Notes: generated from the letters alone by a model not told the origin. A DNA stretch of 64,000 bases from Paraburkholderia translucens (GCF_020881035.1 NZ_JAJITC010000014.1:1-64000); one strand, 5' to 3'; counted from the stretch's first letter, positions 1 to 8,427 are shown. Numbers and translations are program-made.

Positions 1-26
1 TCACCCCGCATCGCCGCGTCCGCAGC

Positions 27-113
27 GCTCGCTTTGCTGTGGAATCGCTGCTCGACTTCGCGTGGAATGCCCGCTCGCCTTGCCGTGGAACGGCTGCTCG
101 ATTTGCGCGGAAT
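27..113. repeat. Degenerate tandem repeat, period about 23 bp
   Basis: Four imperfect units start near 27, 47, 72 and 93. Each has the form GCTCG-N-TT-N-GC-N-GTGGAA, and the two-unit (45-46 bp) period is the clearest match. The 46-bp offset is not a multiple of three, so the array does not hold one reading frame. Short frames on either strand therefore look incidental. More degenerate units may continue left of the window. The array lies inside the presumed integrated element, left of the integrase. Confidence 0.65.
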
Positions 114-194
114 ACGCATTCACCGCGACAGGCAATTAAATAAACATAGTGTGTGTCCATCGGTACGGCCTCCCTGGCTGTCGAACCTCGGATT

Positions 195-1406
195 TCAACT
201 GGCTAGCCCCTTCGGCTGTTTCAACGTCCACTCGTCGATCATGTCCGCCCAGTCCTGCAACATCGCCGTGCGCTGTTCGCGATACTCGGCCTTGTTGTAT
301 AGGGCCCTAACTCCCCTCTGCTCGTGCGCCAAGCACTTCTCGATCCAGTCCGTGTTGTAGCCGGCCTCATGTAGGAGCGTACTGGCCGTTCGCCGCAAAT
401 CATGTGGCCCGAACTTGGCGAGCGACTTCCCCTCCTTCTGCGCCAGCCGGTACGTCAGCGTCAGCACCTGATTAAGCGTGGCGCTGCTCATGGGTAAATC
501 CGAGTCATACCGCGACGGCAGCACGTAGTCCGAACCACCGGCGAAGGTTTTCAGGGCAATGAAGATATCCAGTGCCTGCCGGGATAGGAACACCAAGTGC
601 GGATAGCGTCGCTTCATCCGCTCCTTTGGGATCGTCCAAAGCGCGTCACTGAAACTGATCTCGCTCCACGTCGCGTTGGTCAGCTCGCTCTTGCGCACCA
701 TCGTCAGCAGCAGCAGCTTGGCGGCCGCTCGGATGGATGGCGTCGTGCCGATGCGCTCTATGTACTGGTACATCAAGCCGATTTCTTCGGGTATCAGCGC
801 ACGGTCGCGCGGCCCAAACCTGGTGATGGATGTTGGTCGCACCAGCTCAGCCGGGTTCTCGACCTTCTGGCCGCGCTCGATGGCCCAACGATAGACCTGC
901 AACACTACCTCACGCGCATGCACCGCGGTTGCCGGTGCGCCTCGCTCCACGATAGCATCGGTCAGCGCCCGCAGATCCTCGTGGGTGATCTCTATCAACT
1001 TCTGATTGGCAAATTTCGGCTTCAGCTCCCGCTCGAAGACCGAGCGACGCATGTCGCGAGTTGACTCGGCCATTTGGTAGCCCCGCAGCCACTTTTCCGC
1101 CCAGGCCCCGAATGTCTCGGCGTCCTTGACGCGGGCCTTGTCCCGCGCCTTCTCCTTTGCTGGCGACTTCCCGGCCGCAATCATCTTCTTGGCCTCGTTC
1201 AGCCGCTCGCGGGCTTCCGCCAGGGTAATGCCGCCGGCACCGTAGCGGCCGAAGGTGATGGTCTCTTGCCTGCCGTGGATCGAGTAGTTGTAGCGGAACG
1301 AGATCGCCCCGGCCGCCGTGACGGCCACATAGAGGCCGTCACGGTCATTCACCTTGTAGAGCTTGTCCTTCGGCTTGATGTTGCGCAACTTGGTATCGGT
1401 CAGCAT
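195..1406 (-). CDS. Tyrosine-type site-specific integrase (P4-like)
   Basis: This 403-residue protein is a DNA strand-exchange recombinase that integrates and excises a mobile element. The N-terminal 80 residues match the DUF4102 arm-binding domain of P4-type integrases (DGLYV, then a FGRYG-like segment and an alanine/arginine-rich helix). A core-binding helical domain follows at about 98-185. The catalytic domain shows Arg238 (MVRKSEL), a strand with His270, His335-x-x-Arg338 (HDLRRTAS), His361 and a nucleophile Tyr at 370 or 375. The length is normal for the family and all catalytic residues are present, so it is probably active. It sits 308 bp beyond the 3' end of guaA, a known island insertion site, and marks the right end of an element that extends left. 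Confidence 0.95.
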   Translation of the reverse strand: MLTDTKLRNIKPKDKLYKVNDRDGLYVAVTAAGAISFRYNYSIHGRQETITFGRYGAGGITLAEARERLNEAKKMIAAGKSPAKEKARDKARVKDAETFGAWAEKWLRGYQMAESTRDMRRSVFERELKPKFANQKLIEITHEDLRALTDAIVERGAPATAVHAREVVLQVYRWAIERGQKVENPAELVRPTSITRFGPRDRALIPEEIGLMYQYIERIGTTPSIRAAAKLLLLTMVRKSELTNATWSEISFSDALWTIPKERMKRRYPHLVFLSRQALDIFIALKTFAGGSDYVLPSRYDSDLPMSSATLNQVLTLTYRLAQKEGKSLAKFGPHDLRRTASTLLHEAGYNTDWIEKCLAHEQRGVRALYNKAEYREQRTAMLQDWADMIDEWTLKQPKGLAS

Positions 1407-1714
1407 GATCCGTGCTCAGATTCCGTTCAAATACCATGATCCGAGCGCCGGTCCAGTTCTGTAGAAAAAACGCATAAAATCAATACGTTATACAGAATGA
1501 ATACCATGCTTCCCCCTGAGGCGGGCACATGGTATCAGCGGCACATCATGGCATCACGTCAAAACGATACCACCATCTATGCCATAAAAAAACCGTGCTT
1601 GAGGATGCCGAAAGGTGCCAGCCATTGCCAGACACAAGCACAAAAAAGCCCACAAAATCGCGGGGTTAGGGGTGTTTTACTGCCAGTGGGTGCCGGCCGA
1701 TGCCGGACGCAGGA
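1407..1714. other. Integrase leader and junction region between integrase and guaA
   Basis: There is no convincing gene here. The AT content is higher than in the neighbours. ATACCATG occurs at 1431-1438 and 1501-1508, and its reverse complement CATGGTAT at 1528-1535, so the last two form an inverted pair around a 19-bp spacer. Repeats like this upstream of an integrase gene are plausible arm-type or excisionase binding sites, but that is inference. The guaA stop codon is at the right edge. Confidence 0.5.
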
Positions 1715-1726
1715 TCACTCCCACTC
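1715..1726. other. Candidate attachment site core at the guaA 3' end
   Basis: On the guaA strand this reads GAGTGGGAGTGA, the last three sense codons (Glu-Trp-Glu) plus stop. The 3' end of guaA is an established integration site for islands carrying P4-like integrases, with a short repeat of this end at each island boundary. The integrase next door fits. No second copy occurs in positions 1-1714, so the distal site must lie outside the window. Core boundaries are inferred, not seen. Confidence 0.45.
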
Positions 1727-3298
1727 GATCGTCGCAGGCGGCTTCCCCGAGATGTCGTACACCACCCGGTTGATCCCGCGCACTTCGTTGATGATCCGGT
1801 TCGACACGTGCCCAAGCAACTCGTGCGGCAGATGCGCCCAATGCGCGGTCATGAAGTCGAGCGTCTGCACCGCGCGCAGCGCGACGACGTACTCGTAAGT
1901 ACGGCCATCGCCCATCACGCCGACGCTCTTGACCGGCAGGAACACCGCGAACGCCTGGCTCGTCAGGTCATACCAGGACTTGCCGGTCTCCTTGTCGATC
2001 GTGTTGCGCAGCGTCTCGATGAAGATCGCGTCCGCGCGGCGCAGCAGGTCCGCGAAATCGCGCTTGACTTCGCCGAGGATCCGCACGCCCAGACCCGGGC
2101 CCGGGAACGGATGGCGATACACCATCGAGTGCGGCAGACCGAGCTTCACGCCCAGCTCGCGCACTTCGTCCTTGAACAGCTCGCGCAGCGGCTCGAGCAG
2201 CTTCAGGTTCAGCGTCTCCGGCAGACCGCCCACGTTGTGGTGGCTCTTGATGGTTTGCGCGGCCTTCTTGCCCTTGCCCGCCGATTCGATCACGTCGGGA
2301 TAGATCGTGCCCTGCGCGAGCCACTTCGCGTCCGTCAGCTTGCCCGCTTCCGCCTGGAACACTTCGACAAATTCCGCCCCGATGATCTTGCGCTTCGCTT
2401 CCGGATCGGTGACACCGGCCAGCTTGCCGAGGAATGCCTCGCTCGCGTCGACGTGAATCACCTTCACGCCGAGGTGATCGGCGAACAGCGCCATCACCTG
2501 TTCGGCTTCGTTCAGACGCAACAGGCCGTGATCGACGAACACGCAGGTCAGCTGATCGCCGATCGCGCGATGCAGCAGCGCCGCCGCCACCGACGAATCC
2601 ACGCCGCCCGACAGGCCCAGAATGACGTGCTCATTGCCGACCTGCTCGCGAATCTTCGCGACTGCCTCGTCGATGTAATGACCCATTTCCCAATCGGCCT
2701 TCGCGCCGCAAATCTGCAGCACGAAGCGCTCGAGCATCGCGCGGCCTTGCACCGTGTGCGTGACTTCCGGGTGCCATTGCAGGCCGTAGAAGCGGCGCTG
2801 TTCGTCGGCCATCGCGGCGATCGGGCACGATTCCGTCGATGCCATCAGCGCGAAGCCCGGCGGCATTTCCAGCACCTTGTCGCCGTGACTCATCCACACC
2901 TTCAGCATGCCGTGACCTTCGGGCGTGGTGAAGTCGCTGATGCCTTCGAGCAGGCTCGTATGGTTGCGCGCGCGCACTTCGGCGTAGCCGAATTCGCGCA
3001 GATGACCGATGTCGACCTTGCCGCCGAGCTGCTGGGCCATCGCCTGCATGCCATAGCAGATGCCGAGCACCGGCACGCCGAGTTCGAACACGGCTTGCGG
3101 CACGCGCGGCGTGTCTTCCTCGGTGACCGAGCTCGGCCCGCCGGAAAGGATCACGCCCTTCGGCGCGAAGTCGCGGATGAACGATGCGTCGACGTCGTAC
3201 GGATGGATTTCCGAGTACACGTTGGCTTCGCGAACGCGACGTGCGATCAGTTGGGTGACTTGCGAACCGAAGTCGAGAATCAGGATCTTGTCATGCAT
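1715..3298 (-). CDS. guaA: GMP synthase (glutamine-hydrolysing)
   Basis: The enzyme converts XMP to GMP with ATP and glutamine, the last step of guanine nucleotide synthesis, in the cytosol. At 527 residues it has the usual length. The class I glutamine amidotransferase domain spans about 1-205, with nucleophile Cys81 (GICYGMQ) and the His176/Glu178 pair (QWHPE). The ATP-pyrophosphatase domain has the SGGVDSS loop at 230-236, and the C-terminal dimerisation domain ends in the conserved IEWE. It lies downstream of guaB and a small membrane protein gene on the same strand, so co-transcription is likely. Its 3' end is the probable insertion site of the integrase-bearing element, and the reading frame is intact. 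Confidence 0.98.
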   Translation of the reverse strand: MHDKILILDFGSQVTQLIARRVREANVYSEIHPYDVDASFIRDFAPKGVILSGGPSSVTEEDTPRVPQAVFELGVPVLGICYGMQAMAQQLGGKVDIGHLREFGYAEVRARNHTSLLEGISDFTTPEGHGMLKVWMSHGDKVLEMPPGFALMASTESCPIAAMADEQRRFYGLQWHPEVTHTVQGRAMLERFVLQICGAKADWEMGHYIDEAVAKIREQVGNEHVILGLSGGVDSSVAAALLHRAIGDQLTCVFVDHGLLRLNEAEQVMALFADHLGVKVIHVDASEAFLGKLAGVTDPEAKRKIIGAEFVEVFQAEAGKLTDAKWLAQGTIYPDVIESAGKGKKAAQTIKSHHNVGGLPETLNLKLLEPLRELFKDEVRELGVKLGLPHSMVYRHPFPGPGLGVRILGEVKRDFADLLRRADAIFIETLRNTIDKETGKSWYDLTSQAFAVFLPVKSVGVMGDGRTYEYVVALRAVQTLDFMTAHWAHLPHELLGHVSNRIINEVRGINRVVYDISGKPPATIEWE

Positions 3299-3513
3299 GG
3301 CAGCGGACGGAATCAGAAGTGGGCAGATACGGAATGCCGCGCGCGAGGCGCGGCGTCGAATTCAAAGCACTCCACGCGGCGCCGGTCTCAGCGCGGCGTG
3401 GACAGCAAACATTACGGAAAAGCACACGGGCGCGGCCAGCCGCACAGCTTGCCGCCTGCGACGCCCGCAAATGAAACCCGGTAGCTTCGGCAAACGGCGT
3501 GGCGCAACGCGCG

Positions 3514-4221
3514 TCAGCCATGAAACGGCGGCCGGGGCGCGTCAGACGCCTCGGTGCGGGAGTTACCCGGCGCAGCCGCCGTGCGCGCGGCGCGTTCGGA
3601 CTCACTGAGGCCAGGCTCGCGTGCGGCCGGATGAAGCGGCGCGGCGGGTTCTGGCGCCGGCTCGGCGTGATAAACGGGAAAGCCCGCTGTGGCGCGTGGC
3701 TCGCGCGCGGTGTCGCGTTCGAGTTCACGCTGCCGCGCGGCGTCCTTTTCGGCCTGCTTCCCGGCATCTTTCGCGGCGCGCTTGTCGGCCTTGCTCGATG
3801 AGGACTTGACCACGCCCCCCTTCTCACGCCGCCGCACCGCGCCCGACAGCCGTACGCCGCCGAGCCCGATCACCACCAGCACGACGCCGGCCAGCACCGA
3901 CACCATCTTCCCGAAGTCGGGCAGCGCTGGTGTACGCAACCCCAGCAGCCAGATCAGCATCAGCACGCCTGTCAGCCAGTGCACATGTCCGACGACCTTC
4001 GCGACCGTCGAGGTCATCGCACCGTCGTACGACGCATGCACCGCGAGCCATGCGAGCCCGAGCAGCGCGACGCCGAAAGCCTGGCCGACCAGTGCCGGCT
4101 CCGTTGGCACCACTTGCAGCGCGTTGCGCAGCGAAGTCCACGGCATCAGCACGAACACCAGGCCGAAGCCCAGCAGCACCAACGCATCCAGGATCAGTAC
4201 AACGCGCAGCAGTGGCTTCAT
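3514..4221 (-). CDS. Small membrane protein of unknown function, charged C-terminal tail
   Basis: No family is recognised with confidence. The 235-residue protein has four predicted membrane segments at roughly 3-26, 44-64, 75-94 and 105-126. A long soluble tail follows that is rich in Lys, Ala and Glu (about 130-170) and then in Pro and Ala to the end. The tail is low-complexity and probably disordered or partly helical. It begins 6 bp after the guaB stop and precedes guaA by 215 bp, so it appears to be part of the gua operon. The N-terminal half is hydrophobic in the manner of a real membrane protein, which supports a true gene. Function is unknown; position alone does not prove a role in purine metabolism. 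Confidence 0.8.
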   Translation of the reverse strand: MKPLLRVVLILDALVLLGFGLVFVLMPWTSLRNALQVVPTEPALVGQAFGVALLGLAWLAVHASYDGAMTSTVAKVVGHVHWLTGVLMLIWLLGLRTPALPDFGKMVSVLAGVVLVVIGLGGVRLSGAVRRREKGGVVKSSSSKADKRAAKDAGKQAEKDAARQRELERDTAREPRATAGFPVYHAEPAPEPAAPLHPAAREPGLSESERAARTAAAPGNSRTEASDAPRPPFHG

Positions 4222-4227
4222 GGGCGT

Positions 4228-5688
4228 TTAGTCCACGTGGTAGTTCGGCGCTTCCTTGGTGATCTGCACGTCATGCACGTGCGACTCGCGCAGGCCCGCG
4301 CCGGTAATCTGCACGAACTCGGCCTTCTCGTTCATTTCAGCGATGGTGCGGCAGCCGCAATAGCCCATGCTCGCGCGCACGCCGCCGATCAGCTGGAACA
4401 GGATCGCGTTGACCGAACCCTTGTACGCGACGCGACCTTCGATGCCTTCCGGCACGAGCTTGTCGATGTTCGCCGAGTTGTCCTGGAAGTAACGGTCCGC
4501 CGCGCCGTCCTTCATCGCGCCGACCGAACCCATGCCGCGGTACGACTTGTACTGGCGGCCCTGGTACAGAAACACCTCGCCGGGCGACTCTTCGGTGCCG
4601 GCGAACATGCTGCCCATCATGACCGCGCTCGCACCCGCCGCGAGCGCCTTGCTGACGTCGCCCGAGAAGCGCACGCCGCCGTCGGCGATGACCGGCACGC
4701 CGGAGCCCTTCAGCGCTTCGGACACGTTGGAGATTGCGGTGACCTGCGGCACGCCGACGCCCGCGACGATCCGCGTCGTGCAGATCGAGCCAGGGCCGAT
4801 ACCGACCTTGACACCATCCGCACCGTATTCGACGAGCGCCCTCGCAGCGGGCGCCGTCGCGATGTTGCCGCCGATCACCTCGACGTGCGGGAAATTCTTC
4901 TTGACCCACTTGACGCGCTCGAGCACGCCCTTGCTGTGGCCATGCGCGGTATCGACGACGATCACGTCGACGCCCGCCTGCACGAGCAGCTCGACGCGCT
5001 CTTCATTGTCCGCGCCGACGCCGACCGCCGCGCCCGCGCGCAGCTTGCCGTGCTCGTCCTTGCACGCGTCCGGGTGCTCGGTCTGCTTGGTGATGTCCTT
5101 GACGGTCATCAAGCCGCGCAGCTCGAAGGCGTCGTTGACGACCAGCACGCGCTCGAGACGATGGCTGTGCATCAACGCCTTCGCTTCGGCGAGCGGCGTG
5201 CCTTCCTTGACGGTGACGAGGCGCTCTCGCGGGGTCATGATGTGGCGCACCGGCTCGTCCAGACGTTCCTCGAAGCGCAGGTCGCGGTTCGTCACGATAC
5301 CGACGAGTTGCGCGCCCTCGACGACCGGGAAGCCCGAAATGCCATGCTGGCGCGACAGCGCGATCACGTCACGCACTCTCATTTGCGGCGGCACGGTGAT
5401 CGGATCGCGCACGACGCCCGACTCGAAACGCTTGACCTTCGCGACTTCACGCGCCTGCTCGGCCGGCGTGAGGTTCTTGTGGATGATGCCGACGCCGCCC
5501 ATTTGCGCCATGGCGATTGCCAGACGTGCTTCAGTGACCGTGTCCATCGCGGCGGACACAAGCGGCATGTTGAGGGAGATGTTGCGGGTCAGCCGGGACT
5601 TGAGGCTGGTGTCGCGCGGCAGAACATCGGAGAAGGCCGGGACGAGGAGCACGTCATCGAACGTGAGTGCTGTTTGGATCAGACGCAT
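4228..5688 (-). CDS. guaB: Inosine-5'-monophosphate dehydrogenase
   Basis: It oxidises IMP to XMP with NAD+, the committed step towards GMP. The 486-residue protein has the expected barrel interrupted by two CBS domains at about 93-205. The active-site loop contains Cys303 in GPGSICTTR, and further conserved stretches are the SAAMDTV and YRGMGS motifs. The start is fixed by MRLIQTALTFDDV, typical of the family. It is first in a probable guaB-orf-guaA transcription unit. A TATAAT -10 element lies 27 bp upstream of the start codon. Nothing unusual is seen in the coding sequence. Confidence 0.98.
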   Translation of the reverse strand: MRLIQTALTFDDVLLVPAFSDVLPRDTSLKSRLTRNISLNMPLVSAAMDTVTEARLAIAMAQMGGVGIIHKNLTPAEQAREVAKVKRFESGVVRDPITVPPQMRVRDVIALSRQHGISGFPVVEGAQLVGIVTNRDLRFEERLDEPVRHIMTPRERLVTVKEGTPLAEAKALMHSHRLERVLVVNDAFELRGLMTVKDITKQTEHPDACKDEHGKLRAGAAVGVGADNEERVELLVQAGVDVIVVDTAHGHSKGVLERVKWVKKNFPHVEVIGGNIATAPAARALVEYGADGVKVGIGPGSICTTRIVAGVGVPQVTAISNVSEALKGSGVPVIADGGVRFSGDVSKALAAGASAVMMGSMFAGTEESPGEVFLYQGRQYKSYRGMGSVGAMKDGAADRYFQDNSANIDKLVPEGIEGRVAYKGSVNAILFQLIGGVRASMGYCGCRTIAEMNEKAEFVQITGAGLRESHVHDVQITKEAPNYHVD

Positions 5689-6002
5689 GGCAAATCCTAT
5701 AGGCGCAAAAGCGAATTATACGCGATACCACCCGGTTTTCACTTCACGAACAGCAGCTTAGCGAATTTCTGACGATTTTCTCCCGATCCGCCGCGCGCCA
5801 ATTTCGCCTGGTTGTTCGCGTCGGGTTCGATTGGGTTTCGTTTGCGCGTTCGCAGATAAAGGGGGCCGAGCCGGCGGCGATCGGCGGCGCGAAATCTGAT
5901 CGAGCGGCAACCGAACCGCCCGAATGCAGGATCGAACAAGACGCTGCGTCCGTCAAACCGCTATTCTGCCGGCCATTCCAGTTTTTCGAGCAGGGGCAGT
6001 CG
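5689..6002. other. Divergent intergenic region guaB / EamA transporter
   Basis: Apart from the guaB promoter (5715-5742) I see no gene here. Short frames at 5739-5956 on the minus strand lack any recognisable protein character and overlap the promoter. A ribosome binding site-like AGGGG lies just before the transporter start at 6003. No riboswitch structure was recognised. Confidence 0.5.
5715..5742 (-). promoter_or_regulatory. Probable guaB promoter
   Basis: On the minus strand a perfect TATAAT (5715-5720) is preceded, after 16 bp, by a weak -35 GTGAAA (5737-5742). It lies 27 bp upstream of guaB. The -10 is convincing, the -35 less so. Confidence 0.55.
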
Positions 6003-7004
6003 ATGCAGCGCGGTGTCGTCTATGGGGTAATGGCCGGAGCCTTGTGGGGCATGGTGTTTCTGGTGCCGCGCGTGCTGCCCGACTTCTCGCCGCTGCTGCT
6101 CGTGGCCGGCCGCTATTCGATGTACGGCGTCGTCTCGCTCGCGGCTGTCCTGCCGATCGCGCGCTCACTCGCCAGACGGCTGACCCGCGAGGACCTGATC
6201 GCGCTCGTGAAGCTCGCGCTCGCCGGCAACATCGTCTATTACCTGCTGCTGACGGCCGCCGTGCACCTGATCGGGATCGCGCCGGCTTCGCTGATCGTCG
6301 GCGTGCTGCCGGTCACGGTCACGCTGATGGGCCGCCGCGATCACGGCGCGGTGCCGCTCGCGCGCCTCGCATGGCCGCTCGCGACCGTGATGGCGGGCAT
6401 CGTCTGCATCAATATCGACGTGTTCACGGCGACCGGCGCAACGCCGGTGAGCATCGCGACCCGCCTCGTCGGCGTGGCCTGCGCGGCGGGCGCGCTGGCC
6501 TGCTGGACCTGGTTCGCGGTCGAAAACGCGCGCTACCTGCAGCGTCAGACGCATTTCAGCGGCAACGAGTGGTCGGTGCTGTGGGGCGTCGTGACGGGCG
6601 CGCTCGGCGGTGTGTTGTGGCTGCTCGTCGCGGTACTGCCGTCGGGCGGCCCACAGGGCGAGTTGGCCGATGCGCGCTGGCATACGTTCTGGCTGCTCAA
6701 CCTGGTGCTCGCGATCGGCGCGTCCTGGCTCGGCAACGGCCTGTGGAATGCCGCGGCGAAGCGGCTGCCGCTGACGCTGTCCGGTCAGATGATCGTGTTC
6801 GAAACGCTGTTCGCGCTGCTTTACGCGTTCATATACGACGAGCGCCTGCCTCGGCCGCTCGAACTCGCGGCGATCGTGCTGCTGGTCGCGGGGGTCTGGT
6901 GGTCGGTGCGCAGACATGCGGACGATGGTGCGTCGGGCGCCGCGCGCATCGAGGGCATGGACGATAAGGCGCAGACGTCGGCGCCTCGATGTGATGTGAC
7001 GTGA
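6003..7004 (+). CDS. EamA/DMT-family transporter
   Basis: This 333-residue inner-membrane protein belongs to the drug/metabolite transporter superfamily. It has about ten hydrophobic segments arranged as two five-helix halves. The first begins at the N-terminus (VVYGVMAGALWGMVFLVPR). The second contains the GNGLWNAAAKRLPLT and GQMIVFETLFALLYAF stretches that mark the second EamA repeat. A polar tail of about 30 residues ends the protein. An AGGGG motif about seven bases before the ATG supports this start. It is a single gene divergent from guaB. Substrate cannot be deduced; family members export amino acids or other small metabolites. Confidence 0.88.
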   Translation: MQRGVVYGVMAGALWGMVFLVPRVLPDFSPLLLVAGRYSMYGVVSLAAVLPIARSLARRLTREDLIALVKLALAGNIVYYLLLTAAVHLIGIAPASLIVGVLPVTVTLMGRRDHGAVPLARLAWPLATVMAGIVCINIDVFTATGATPVSIATRLVGVACAAGALACWTWFAVENARYLQRQTHFSGNEWSVLWGVVTGALGGVLWLLVAVLPSGGPQGELADARWHTFWLLNLVLAIGASWLGNGLWNAAAKRLPLTLSGQMIVFETLFALLYAFIYDERLPRPLELAAIVLLVAGVWWSVRRHADDGASGAARIEGMDDKAQTSAPRCDVT

Positions 7005-7053
7005 TGAGAAACGGGCGGCGCACGAGAAATCGCGCCGCCCCGATCCGCGCCGC

Positions 7054-7386
7054 CTAGCGCGAATCCTTGTTCAGCCAGCGCCGCCCCTCGATCGACCCCG
7101 CCTTGCGCGTCTTTTCGACGCGGCGTTGGCGCGACACCTTCGGATCCACCAGCAACGGCCGGTAAATCTCGACGCGATCATGGTCGGCCAGGACCGCGTC
7201 GAGCGGCTTGAGCTTGCCGAACACGCCCACCTTTTGCTTGCTTAGATCGATCGCTGGAAAGCGCTGCAGAATCCCGCTCGCCTCGATCGCCTGTTGCAGC
7301 GTCGCGCCGGCCGGCAGCTCGACTGGAATCAGCGCCTGCTCGCCGGCGAGCGCATAGCAGACCTCGACCGATAACCGCGCGCTCAT
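7054..7386 (-). CDS. rnfH: RnfH-family ubiquitin-like-fold protein
   Basis: This 110-residue protein matches the RnfH (RatB) family: an N-terminal VEVCYAL strand, the PAGATLQQAIEASG segment, then VGVFGK and the DRVEIYRPLLVDPKVSR signature, followed by a basic tail. Family members have a beta-grasp fold, and their biochemical role is poorly defined. Its start overlaps the end of the upstream ratA-like gene by four bases (ATGA type), so the two are translationally coupled. The same pair beside smpB occurs in enterobacteria. The name RatB reflects only this linkage. Confidence 0.9.
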   Translation of the reverse strand: MSARLSVEVCYALAGEQALIPVELPAGATLQQAIEASGILQRFPAIDLSKQKVGVFGKLKPLDAVLADHDRVEIYRPLLVDPKVSRQRRVEKTRKAGSIEGRRWLNKDSR

Positions 7387-7820
7387 GACGCACCATAGCG
7401 CTGATTGGCGCGCTTCACGAAAGATTCGACGAAGGTGTTGGCGATATGACTGAACACGGGCCCGATGATCTTCTCGAGCAGGATGCTGGTGAACTCATAG
7501 TGCAGCGCGAATTCGATCTTGCATGCATCGGCGCGCAGCGGCGTGAAGCGCCAGAAACCGGTGAACTTGCGAAACGGGCCGTCGGCGAATTCCATGTCGA
7601 TGCGCGTCGGCCGCTCCATCGAATTGCGCGTGGCGAAATGCTGCTTGATGCCCTTGAAGTTGATATCGATCTTCGCCTCCATGCTGGTGTCGTCCCGGTG
7701 ACGGGTTTCGACGCCCCCGCACCACGGCAGGAAGTTGGGATAATCGTCGACGTCGGTGACGAGATCGAACATCTGTTCCGCCGAATGGCGAATCAACACG
7801 GTTTTCTGGACATCTGCCAT
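7383..7820 (-). CDS. ratA: RatA-like START/SRPBCC domain protein
   Basis: A 145-residue polyketide cyclase/START-fold protein. The start is placed at the ATG giving MADVQKTVLIRHSAEQMFDLV, the standard family N-terminus, rather than seven codons earlier. Conserved features include DYPNFLPWC near residue 30 and a C-terminal amphipathic helix (IANTFVESFVKRA). E. coli RatA has been described as binding 50S subunits and blocking 70S formation; the eukaryotic relative Coq10 binds ubiquinone. Either lipid binding or ribosome association is possible here. It is divergent from smpB by 100 bp and coupled to rnfH. Confidence 0.9.
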   Translation of the reverse strand: MADVQKTVLIRHSAEQMFDLVTDVDDYPNFLPWCGGVETRHRDDTSMEAKIDINFKGIKQHFATRNSMERPTRIDMEFADGPFRKFTGFWRFTPLRADACKIEFALHYEFTSILLEKIIGPVFSHIANTFVESFVKRANQRYGAS

Positions 7821-7878
7821 AGATTGAACAGCGTGCGGCAAGGGTGGACGAGCGCTGCGGGCTTTCCTTGCCCCGCTT

Positions 7879-7887
7879 TGCTAAAAT
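7879..7887 (+). promoter_or_regulatory. Extended -10 element upstream of smpB
   Basis: TGCTAAAAT, an extended -10 (TG-n-TAAAAT), lies 33 bp before the smpB start codon. No good -35 hexamer is visible, as expected for extended -10 promoters. Confidence 0.45.
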
Positions 7888-7920
7888 CGTGATTTTAAAC
7901 GAGTTGGGCACTTTCCATTC

Positions 7921-8367
7921 ATGAGCATTATCGACAACAGAAAAGCCTTCTACGACTACTCGGTCGAAGAGCGCTACGAAGCGGGACTCGTGCTCGAAGG
8001 ATGGGAGGTCAAGGCGTTGCGCGCAGGGCGCGGCCAGATCAAGGAAGGCTACGTGGTGATCCGCAATGGCGAGTTGTTCCTGATCGGCACACACATCAGC
8101 CCGCTGCCCGAAGCGTCGACTCACATTCATCCCGATCCGGTGCGCACGCGCAAGCTGCTTCTGCATAGCGAGGAAATCAGCAAGCTGATCGGCAAGGTCG
8201 AGCAGCGCGGCTACACGCTCGTGCCGCTGAACTTTCACTACAAGAACGGCCGCGTCAAATGCGAGATCGGACTCGCGAAGGGCAAGAAGCTGCACGACAA
8301 GCGCGAGACCGAGAAGAAGCGCGACTGGGAGCGCGAGAAGGCGCGCCTGATGCGCTCGCCGACCTAA
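7921..8367 (+). CDS. smpB: SsrA-binding protein SmpB
   Basis: SmpB binds tmRNA and delivers it to stalled ribosomes for trans-translation. The 148-residue length is normal. The N-terminal part shows YEAGLVLEGWEVKALR and GQIKEGYV. The GTHISPLPEAS loop follows, and the basic C-terminal tail (KKRDWEREKARLM) folds into the mRNA channel. Its partner tmRNA gene (ssrA) is not in the window. The gene is monocistronic, with its own extended -10 element upstream and an intrinsic hairpin about 25 bp downstream. Confidence 0.98.
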   Translation: MSIIDNRKAFYDYSVEERYEAGLVLEGWEVKALRAGRGQIKEGYVVIRNGELFLIGTHISPLPEASTHIHPDPVRTRKLLLHSEEISKLIGKVEQRGYTLVPLNFHYKNGRVKCEIGLAKGKKLHDKRETEKKRDWEREKARLMRSPT

Positions 8368-8393
8368 GCGCGATTCGTCTCCGGCTCATGCAA

Positions 8394-8427
8394 AAATGGC
8401 CCGCACATCGATGTGTGCAGGCCATTT
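8394..8427 (+). terminator. Intrinsic terminator after smpB
   Basis: AAATGGCC (8394-8401) pairs with GGCCATTT (8420-8427), and an inner GCACA/TGTGC stem closes a six-base loop. A short T-rich stretch follows. It lies between convergent smpB and the paraslipin gene and could serve both. Confidence 0.7.

Noticed and set aside
1..123. 40-codon GTG-start frame on the minus strand at the left edge
   Set aside because: It lies on the 23-bp repeat array, whose period is not a multiple of three, so the frame is probably incidental.
1700..3484. 594-residue open frame antisense to guaA
   Set aside because: It is a GC-driven shadow: composition is Arg/His/Leu-rich without recognisable domains, and guaA on the other strand is certain.
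5739..5956. Short minus-strand frames upstream of guaB
   Set aside because: No homologous character or good ribosome binding site, and they run into the guaB promoter region.
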